This document shows positions 44,549 through 51,396 of a DNA stretch of 57,073 nt, piece by piece. The first letter of the stretch is position 1; each line of letters starts with the position of its first letter. A model generated the notes under the pieces. That model was not told the DNA's origin. It ran no database searches and worked only from the letters and a program-made list of their open reading frames with translations. The translations under genes were made by a program, and so were the position numbers. This stretch comes from Singulisphaera sp. GP187 (GTDB lineage: Bacteria > Planctomycetota > Planctomycetia > Gemmatales > Gemmataceae), in the NCBI GenBank assembly GCA_945861245.1, contig CAMAUE010000014.1, forward strand, positions 1 to 57,073, given 5' to 3'.

Positions 44549-45588
44549 GACGCTCCCTTCGGACTTCGGCTACATGTGGATTTCGACACCCATCCCTGGC
44601 GACAGCACACCTCACACGCTTTACCCTTCTCTGGCCCTTCAACAGTCTTCAACGTCCCATCGCAGTAGGGGCAAACATAGGACGGGATCGCGTCCAGTAG
44701 CGTAGCTTGAAGCGTCCGAATGCCTGCGATAACGCTCTGTATCGAGAACGTGTAAAGCCGGAGCGATTCATCATCAACAATGGTTTTCGCCATCTTGGAC
44801 AGTTGGCTAGACATTTCCTTGAACTTCGGCGCGACCTCGATAGCAACCAACGCATGACCGGACCACGGCACGCCGTTCCCGTCGCATGGCACGTCAAGAG
44901 GCTCATCTGGTTCAGGCGGACCATCGTCACACTGTTCCGGCCCAGTGGCAGGCTTTTCTTTCTTCGCCTTCTTCGCTTTCGCCTTCTTCGCCGCCTTCCT
45001 CACTTCGGTGCAACTTACGCAATCCTTGACTATTCCGACCCGCGCGCACCGTTCGCAAAGCATTTCCAGCTTAGGCTTTCGCGGTTTTCGCAGCTTCCCG
45101 TCTTTGCCTTTTCTGGGCTTGTCGGCTTGCCCAGATGCGGGTGAACTGGCATCGGATGCCAGTTGATTCCGGACTTCTCTCACTAAGTTGTGCGATACCC
45201 CAGATTGTTCTGCAACCTTGTGGTCACTCCACGCTACCCATTCCGTATCATTCAGCAGCGTTTCAACTGCCCGCCGTTTATCCAGGTTTGTGCGTCGCAG
45301 CCCGTTCAATTGGTTCGCACCAACGGCGTAGAGAATGGCATCTCTCTGCGTCCCTTCGCGCACGTCTGCCGGAACAGTTTCAAGCAAAGCCTCGCGTGCG
45401 CCATAGAACCGATGGAACCCATCAGCCAGCCAATACACCAAACCATCGAAAAACAACACCAAAGGCGGAAACGATCCAGGCGACGACAGCCAGACATCTC
45501 GATATTCGAGGTACGTGTCCTTATGCAACTCGGCCCGCATCTGCGTCCCGCCATCGGTGCGGATCAGATTGAGAGCAATCAATTTCAT
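44506..45588 (-). CDS. ParB-like nuclease-domain protein inside the array region
   Basis: A 360-residue protein. Residues 1-130 have the ParB N-terminal fold: IRTDGGTQMRAE, then LADGFHRFYGAREALLE. A helical segment with an HTH (SDHKVAEQSGVSHNLVREVR) is followed by a low-complexity lysine-rich part, two cysteine pairs (CERCARVGIVKDC) and CPYC near the end. AAGGA precedes the ATG. The last 15 codons or so are read antisense through the last CRISPR repeat, so the original C-terminus is missing or exchanged. ParB-like proteins of this sort are common in planctomycete mobile DNA; target unknown. Confidence 0.75.
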   Translation of the reverse strand: MKLIALNLIRTDGGTQMRAELHKDTYLEYRDVWLSSPGSFPPLVLFFDGLVYWLADGFHRFYGAREALLETVPADVREGTQRDAILYAVGANQLNGLRRTNLDKRRAVETLLNDTEWVAWSDHKVAEQSGVSHNLVREVRNQLASDASSPASGQADKPRKGKDGKLRKPRKPKLEMLCERCARVGIVKDCVSCTEVRKAAKKAKAKKAKKEKPATGPEQCDDGPPEPDEPLDVPCDGNGVPWSGHALVAIEVAPKFKEMSSQLSKMAKTIVDDESLRLYTFSIQSVIAGIRTLQATLLDAIPSYVCPYCDGTLKTVEGPEKGKACEVCCRQGWVSKSTCSRSPKGASLQFGHGGEAVEIA

Positions 45589-45754
45589 GTTGTTGTCCTT
45601 CCACGTCACACGGTTTTAGCCCCGTGGCAGCTTTGGTGTGATCCAGCAAACGCCTCAAACCGTGGTAGCTCGTCGCCGGAGGATACGCACGGAATGAGGG
45701 TTTGGCTCTGGTGTTTTTGGTTGCTCAGCGACGAGCTGTTTTTCTTTCTACCGG

Positions 45755-45936
45755 ATCTCCACGGCTTCACTGCCGTGGCCGAATTGAAGCGGCATCACGT
45801 CATCTCGGTGAAAAAGCCCGGAGCGGGATCTCCACGGTTTCACTGCCGTGGCCGAATTGAAGCGACCTGCGAGCGTTGGAGCGTGACGGCTGGATGATAT
45901 ATCTCCACGGCTTTACTGCCGTGGCCGAATTGAAGC
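45755..45936 (+). CRISPR. three decayed repeats, old end of the array
   Basis: Repeats at 45755, 45828 and 45901, each 36 bp, with two 37-bp spacers. All three share a C-to-T change in the hairpin loop (TTCACT or TTTACT in place of TTCACC) and two have one more change in CGGCTT. Mutated repeats are expected at the leader-distal end. They lie 1.2 kb beyond the main array, separated by the ParB-like gene. Confidence 0.95.
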
Positions 45937-46051
45937 ATGTCGATCAAGGCGGCTTTCGGCCGCCGGAGAAGAAGTGTACGACGGGCCATTCGCTGCCTGG
46001 GGAGCGATTCCTTTCGCATTGATTATGATGTTTTTTATCCACGATTGAAAG

Positions 46052-46081
46052 TTGAAATTTGCCGCATTTTATGTTTATATT
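46052..46081 (+). promoter_or_regulatory. promoter right before a start codon
   Basis: TTGAAA, 18 bp, then TATATT ending 5 bp before the ATG at 46087. Transcription would begin at or near the start codon, so the mRNA may be leaderless. Confidence 0.45.
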
Positions 46082-46086
46082 ACATC

Positions 46087-46635
46087 ATGCCGAATGAAGA
46101 TCAAAATCTGCTTGAGATTGCGCCGCCTCCTGAATACGTGGAGACTCGGTTTAGGCCAAGCAAATTAACCCCTGAATTGATCGAGGACTTCAAGCGGATA
46201 ATGCCGAATTGCTTTTTCCTCAAAACGGCAGCGTCAATACTTGGTATCGATTACTCTACAATGGCAAAATGGGTGCGAAGGGGCAGGCTTGAATCGATCA
46301 GGATGGCGGAATCAGGTTCTAATTTATGCCGACGTTCGGAGTATTTATATCTTGAGTTTTTCCTAGCTCATCGGGAAATACTCGCCCTTACCGAATCCGA
46401 GGCTATTGCGGAAATTCGTGCTGCTGGGGCCAGTGGCGTCTGGCAGGCAAGCGTGTGGCAGCTTGAACGCCGGTATCCCGATCGGTACGGATCGAATCGG
46501 CAAGAGATCAAGACACTGGCAAAAATATCAATTGAGCAAACGGGCAAGATCGACGTGCTTCAAAACGAGATCAACGCACTGCTTCGGAGTCTCAGGGCGT
46601 CTGTCGGCGACGTCAAACCAGCGAACGGAAAGTAA
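46087..46635 (+). CDS. small HTH protein of unknown role
   Basis: A 182-residue protein. Residues 50-75 (FLKTAASILGIDYSTMAKWV followed by RRGRLESIR) form a helix-turn-helix, similar in layout to small-terminase or homeodomain-like proteins. The C-terminal third is a likely coiled coil (IEQTGKIDVLQNEINALLRS). It has no ribosome site, in keeping with a leaderless start. A phage-type packaging or regulatory role is possible, but no terminase large subunit is present. Confidence 0.6.
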   Translation: MPNEDQNLLEIAPPPEYVETRFRPSKLTPELIEDFKRIMPNCFFLKTAASILGIDYSTMAKWVRRGRLESIRMAESGSNLCRRSEYLYLEFFLAHREILALTESEAIAEIRAAGASGVWQASVWQLERRYPDRYGSNRQEIKTLAKISIEQTGKIDVLQNEINALLRSLRASVGDVKPANGK

Positions 46636-46684
46636 TGCGTAGTTCTTGTTCGCCCCTTGGCCCCGAGCAAGTTCGGTGCTGCCC

Positions 46685-46737
46685 GTTGACAGAACCCCGC
46701 TGAAACCCAGGGAATCCGAGGTTATGTCAACGTCGAC
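46685..46737. repeat. island palindrome C
   Basis: 53 bp from GTTGAC to GTCGAC, with an internal CCCTG-like/CAGGG pairing (CTGAAACCCAGGG). It stands at the outer edge of the left copy of a larger inverted repeat that flanks the PLD/GTPase/SNF2 cassette. Confidence 0.7.
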
Positions 46738-47163
46738 GCCGAGAATAATGCTCCTGTGGTGAACAAGAAAGACAAACTGCTACCGTGCCGCCCGCGCAGA
46801 AATCATGATCGCGTCCGTCGCGACGGCAATCAAAACCTTGCATGCGTCGGTTGGCTTGACGTTGGCTCGATCGACTCGTGCTTGCGCGCGTTTCACTGCT
46901 TCGGTCGAGCAGACCGAAGCACATTAGCGGGTGCCAATCACCTTCCGCACATCGACGAGCAACACGCAAAGCTTCTTGCGGCGGGCCGATTGCCTACGCA
47001 TCCTGCTGGCGTCACGTACCGCCACGAACGGGAGGTCGAACCGACCACACTGAGGCCGTACAATACCCGTGACAGCCTCTTGGCCGACCGTTAGTTCGAT
47101 CGGTCGAACCGCTCTATGCTGTCGAAACTTGGCTCCGCGCAATTCAGGGGAATCGCCCGTCAC
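46738..47163. pseudogene. decayed gene pieces left of the defence cassette
   Basis: Positions 46750-46930, read rightward, match in inverted orientation the decayed gene at 54985-55208, but with several frame breaks (GACAAACTGCT, ATCATGATCGCGTCC, GAGCAGACCGAAG). A further 79-codon leftward frame ending at 46924 (RQHRAVRPIELTVG) resembles part of a PilZ-like domain. No intact gene is present in this gap of about 550 bp. Confidence 0.5.
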
Positions 47164-47189
47164 TCTGTAATTGCGCTCAATTGCGGTTT

Positions 47190-48815
47190 CTACGTTTCAG
47201 CTCCCCAATCATCACTCTTCCATCCGCGTGCCGAAAGCGTCTCTTCGACTGCCGCCCGAATTTCAACAGCCGAATCGCTCGGCTGATATCTGCACAGCCT
47301 GCGAAGGGTTTGCGAAATGCGAGGCTCACGGGAAGAGGTTGCCGCAGCGTACTCCAAATAATCGAAGAAGCTCTCGGTAAATTCTTTGTTCGAAACCGGA
47401 TCGTCCCAAATTTCGGGGACTGCGGCCGGTTTGAAAGGCCGGCACATGCGCCGCAAATACTCTTCGTCCGCGAGCCTTGCCAAGATGCGGTCGATGAAGC
47501 TTTCGAAGACACGCTGCGATTCAGCGGGCTCCGGTTCTTTTGCGATGGGCCAGGGCGCAAGGTTGATGTTCGCTTTCCGAATCGCTTCAAGAACGCCACT
47601 TCGGTATTGCCCATAGCATTTTGTCAACGGTTCCGGCCACGCCCTTTTAATGCTCTTGGCGATCAAGTCGTATCGGTTCCGTTTTTTCGCGGACGCTTCA
47701 TCAAGCTTGGATTCAAATCGCGGCTGATGGGCGGTGGGCACCCAATAACCCAACGCGGTCTCGATGGCGAACTGTTTGACCGAAACACGGCTCTGCTCTT
47801 CCTCTTCGATCGTGCCGCTGATTCCCGTTGCAAGGCAGAGATTGAACGGGCCGATGCCCGTTTCTTGTTCCGCATGTGGAATGCTAATTCCGGCGATGCG
47901 CGCAAGCTCGCCAGGGCTCAACTGCCGCAGCATTTCCTGAAAAGGGTGGTAATTCAAAGCCAGCACGGTTACTGGTTTGAAATATAGCACGCCCGTTCGA
48001 AAGAATTGAACGAGCGTCCGCGCGTCGAATTCCTTCTCCATCAGCGTTTCCAACGAAACGGCCTTATTCCAGACAGCATCGAAATATTCCCACAGCGCCT
48101 CGTGCCCCGTGTTCAGCGATAGGAGAATTTCTTCATTGATCCGGAACGCGGCCTCGGTAGCATTGGCGGAGCCGATGAAGGCGGTTTCGTTTGCACCGCG
48201 AAAGAGGAACAGCTTGGAGTGAAAAAGCCCCGCTTCGAAGCGCAGGCGTATTTCCACGGTTTCCGCGCGCGTCGCCAGGACGTTTCGCGCGAATTCATCC
48301 AGTTCTTCGAGCTGGGCCTTGAGACGGTTGCCGGCAAGGCCGTTGAACATCAGGCGAATTCGCTTTAACGCACGTTCGCCGACGGGAATCGTCTCGAAGA
48401 GCCGGGTCAGAAATCGGGCGTCGTAAAACGCGGCGGCAATGTCCACGGAGTGCGAGGATTTAAGGTATTCATGTAAAATCGCATAGTCCAGTCGCGCGAC
48501 GGATCCGGAATGGAATCGGGTCGAATACAAGGACAAATGCGTTGCCAATGCGGACGAGGCCTCGGTCCGCGGCGCTTCCGGGAGCCTGATGCGCGAGCTG
48601 CGGATCGCGAGAAAAACGCGCTCCAAATCGCCGCGGAAAAACGCGAAAAGCGCCCGCCGCATTTCGATTTCGTCCGCAACCGGCAGGCCCGCGCACTGCG
48701 AAAGTTTGGCCAAGTCGCCCGCTGGCAGCGCGCAGAGAATCTCTTGTACGGTGATCACAGTAATTTTCTCCGTTACCTGCTTTCGCTCGCGGATTTGAAA
48801 GGTTCTGCCGGACAT
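47190..48815 (-). CDS. PLD-like nuclease of a defence cassette
   Basis: A 541-residue protein with one phospholipase-D motif: H199-x-K201 in LFHSKLFLF and GSANAT at 215-220. That is one HKD half, so it probably dimerises to form a nuclease or phosphodiesterase site. The C-terminal 250 residues are helical and unassigned. DrmC of DISARM also has a single PLD domain. It is divergent from the GTPase gene, 155 bp apart. A GTG at 48758 with GGAG upstream is an alternative start that would remove 19 residues. Confidence 0.75.
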   Translation of the reverse strand: MSGRTFQIRERKQVTEKITVITVQEILCALPAGDLAKLSQCAGLPVADEIEMRRALFAFFRGDLERVFLAIRSSRIRLPEAPRTEASSALATHLSLYSTRFHSGSVARLDYAILHEYLKSSHSVDIAAAFYDARFLTRLFETIPVGERALKRIRLMFNGLAGNRLKAQLEELDEFARNVLATRAETVEIRLRFEAGLFHSKLFLFRGANETAFIGSANATEAAFRINEEILLSLNTGHEALWEYFDAVWNKAVSLETLMEKEFDARTLVQFFRTGVLYFKPVTVLALNYHPFQEMLRQLSPGELARIAGISIPHAEQETGIGPFNLCLATGISGTIEEEEQSRVSVKQFAIETALGYWVPTAHQPRFESKLDEASAKKRNRYDLIAKSIKRAWPEPLTKCYGQYRSGVLEAIRKANINLAPWPIAKEPEPAESQRVFESFIDRILARLADEEYLRRMCRPFKPAAVPEIWDDPVSNKEFTESFFDYLEYAAATSSREPRISQTLRRLCRYQPSDSAVEIRAAVEETLSARGWKSDDWGAET

Positions 48816-48970
48816 TTTTGTTGCTGACAGCGCGCACCGCGAACGCCCGATGCGACGCTGATCCCACCGTCGCTCTAATGTCGATGCAGCCGATCGGCAG
48901 TGCCATTCGGTTCAGTATACTATCCGTGGCTTCATCCCGCTAATCCTGAACATTTTGTGAGAGTCGGACT
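48816..48970. promoter_or_regulatory. divergent promoter region of the cassette
   Basis: The 155 bp between the divergent PLD and GTPase genes must hold both promoters, allowing joint control. I see no convincing consensus boxes or operator. Confidence 0.4.
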
Positions 48971-51367
48971 ATGGCGCACGACGACTGGTTGCGTTGTTTT
49001 GAAGATCAGGTATATCCTTTTTTACAAAAGTATTCGCCTGGCAAGGCCGGACTTTTGCGTTCGTATGCGGATTCGTTCAAACTCGCGCGGGAGTTGAGCG
49101 ATGAAACGACGGTGTGCTTTCTGGGGCAATCGAATGTTGGTAAAAGCACTCTGATTAACGCGATCGCCGCCGGCTCTCAGCAGCTTGTGCCGTCGGGCGG
49201 CGATGGCGGTCCATTGACCGCCCTCGCAACTAAAATTCGCTACGGTGAGCGCGCGGGATTCCGAGTCGAATATCATTCCGGCGACAAATTGAATCAAATC
49301 CGATTTGCGCTGGAAAAACACCATCGGCCGAATCCATCGATGGAAACAAATGAAGAGGCGCTCGAAGCGGCTTCAGTTGCCACAAGCGCGGCCGCGGACG
49401 GATCGGCCAATCCGAGCGGGCACGCCGAAGTCAAAGACGACTATGAGAAACAGGCGCGTTTGCTAATTAAGGGCAGCCAGCAGAAGGCCACCGACGCGCA
49501 GTACCTCGCGGGCTGTTTGCGCCTTGCGATCGGGACCACGCCGGCACCGCAGACCGTGCCCGACGCGGAGGATGCAAGCCGAATCGAACGTATCCGGGTG
49601 ATCCTCGACGGCTACGCGCGAAAGAACCTGCCGTACGAGCGCCACGTGACCGGCTCGGCGTACGACCCAGCTTTCGACTCCGATCTGCGCGCACATGCCG
49701 CCGGATTTCTGTCTCCTTTGATTAAGACCATCACGGTCTGGTGGCCTTCGCCCCTGCTTAAAGACGGCTTGGTTTTGGTGGATTTGCCGGGAACTGGAAT
49801 CGCGGGGGACGAGTACAAAAAAGAAACGTCGAATTTCATTCAGCATGAAGCGCGGCTTGTGCTGGCTGTGGTGGACAAAAGTGGTTTCACGGGAGCCAGT
49901 GTGCAACTGTTGAGCGAAACGGGATTCCTCGTCCGCCTATTGGCCGGCACGGACGACCGCGCGAACAATTGCTGCCAACTGGCGGTCGCGGTGACGAAGA
50001 TCGACGAAGCGGCCTATGAAGAATTCAAGCGCGAACGCGCATTCCCGCCGGAACAGCGGCGTAGCAGGACTGAAATCTATAAGAAAAAAGCCGAGTTGGT
50101 GATTTCGAGCGTCAAGCAACAGACTGCGGAAGAACTCGCCAAGAATCTTACCACGCGCTCGGGAAGCGATTTGATCCGCGAAGGTTTTCAGGACGCACAG
50201 ACGTATCTTCTGGACAGTCTCGAAGTGTATCCGGTGAACGCGCCGGAGTACGGCCGGTTTCTCGCGTGCGACAAAGACGATCTGCCGCAAACTGTGGAAA
50301 TCGCCGACACGGGCATTCCGCGCCTGGTGGAATTCCTGGCCGCGTTGTCGAAAAAGGAACGCGACACACGGGAGAGCCGAATCCTCCAGGGCTTTACCGC
50401 GTTCCGCGACGCGATTCGCGAGGAACTCGGGGAACGTCGGCGTGCCTGCGAAGAACCGTTGCACAGCGCCGAGGAATCGGAAAAGCTCCGGGCGGAACTC
50501 GACCGTTTTATGAAAGACCTGCGCCGTGATTATGAGGACCGCCAAAACTCCTTTCGACAATTTATCCTGAAAACTGCGGAAGTGCGGGTGAAATTTCTGG
50601 TCAGCGAAGCGAAGCACGAATGCCGCGACAAGATCGAGGATCTGTTGACAGAAATCGACGACATTCATTGGTCGTCGCTACGCGCAACTGTGCGAAAAGG
50701 CGGGCGGTTCAACTCCTCTTCGGGTGGCGAGATCGACATACCGGACCGCTTTTTGCGCTGCTTTCAAGAACCGCTGGCGCTGGTCTGGAGTACGCATCTC
50801 CTCAAGGAAATTCGGGCGGAGAACGCGCTCTTGGCTGAGGACACGCTAAAGCTCGTTTCTATGGTCCACGATTGGGCGCGAAGGCAGGCTGCCGTGAAAC
50901 TTGCGCCGAAAGTCATCGAGTTACAGGAGTCAAATCTCAAGAAACGCGTCGAGCAGATGAAGACACTGGGGCGTGAAGCGATCGACGAAATGCGCAAGGA
51001 AGTCAAAGATCGGCTGCTGAGTGTTATCACTCCCGCCGTCAAAAAACGATGCGGCGAGTTTGTGCAGAGCCATCAAGACGAAGGCAAAGGCGTCAGCAAC
51101 CGCATGCGCGAAATGTTCCGAGACCTTGCCACCAAAAAACTCGTAGACGCGGTTTCCCAACCGGCCGAAGATCTGCTGCTCAAAAAATTCCGCTCGGTGC
51201 GCGACGAATTCTTGAATGCGGTAAATAACTGGGGCGATCCGCTGGACGAAGCTGCCGACGCCATCGTGCAACGCCATGAGACGATCCTGGCCCGCGACGA
51301 TCAGAAAATGCGGCGTGAAATGATCGCGCAAATTGCCGCCATCGAAGCCAAGCTGCCTTTGAATTGA
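48971..51367 (+). CDS. dynamin-like GTPase of a defence cassette
   Basis: A 798-residue large GTPase. G1 GQSNVGKST is at 52-60, G3 DLPGTG begins at 271, and G4 TKID is at 342-345. An acidic, variable insert of about 60 residues lies between G1 and G3. The C-terminal half, from about 470, is long and helical with coiled coils (EESEKLRAELDRFMKDLRRD), as in bacterial dynamin-like proteins. No clear transmembrane helix is seen. Such proteins bind membranes or oligomerise on GTP; several act in phage defence. Its stop overlaps the following reading frame, so it forms an operon with the SNF2 gene. Confidence 0.85.
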   Translation: MAHDDWLRCFEDQVYPFLQKYSPGKAGLLRSYADSFKLARELSDETTVCFLGQSNVGKSTLINAIAAGSQQLVPSGGDGGPLTALATKIRYGERAGFRVEYHSGDKLNQIRFALEKHHRPNPSMETNEEALEAASVATSAAADGSANPSGHAEVKDDYEKQARLLIKGSQQKATDAQYLAGCLRLAIGTTPAPQTVPDAEDASRIERIRVILDGYARKNLPYERHVTGSAYDPAFDSDLRAHAAGFLSPLIKTITVWWPSPLLKDGLVLVDLPGTGIAGDEYKKETSNFIQHEARLVLAVVDKSGFTGASVQLLSETGFLVRLLAGTDDRANNCCQLAVAVTKIDEAAYEEFKRERAFPPEQRRSRTEIYKKKAELVISSVKQQTAEELAKNLTTRSGSDLIREGFQDAQTYLLDSLEVYPVNAPEYGRFLACDKDDLPQTVEIADTGIPRLVEFLAALSKKERDTRESRILQGFTAFRDAIREELGERRRACEEPLHSAEESEKLRAELDRFMKDLRRDYEDRQNSFRQFILKTAEVRVKFLVSEAKHECRDKIEDLLTEIDDIHWSSLRATVRKGGRFNSSSGGEIDIPDRFLRCFQEPLALVWSTHLLKEIRAENALLAEDTLKLVSMVHDWARRQAAVKLAPKVIELQESNLKKRVEQMKTLGREAIDEMRKEVKDRLLSVITPAVKKRCGEFVQSHQDEGKGVSNRMREMFRDLATKKLVDAVSQPAEDLLLKKFRSVRDEFLNAVNNWGDPLDEAADAIVQRHETILARDDQKMRREMIAQIAAIEAKLPLN

Positions 51368-51396
51368 ATGCCTCGGAATCCGAAAGGACGGGAATC

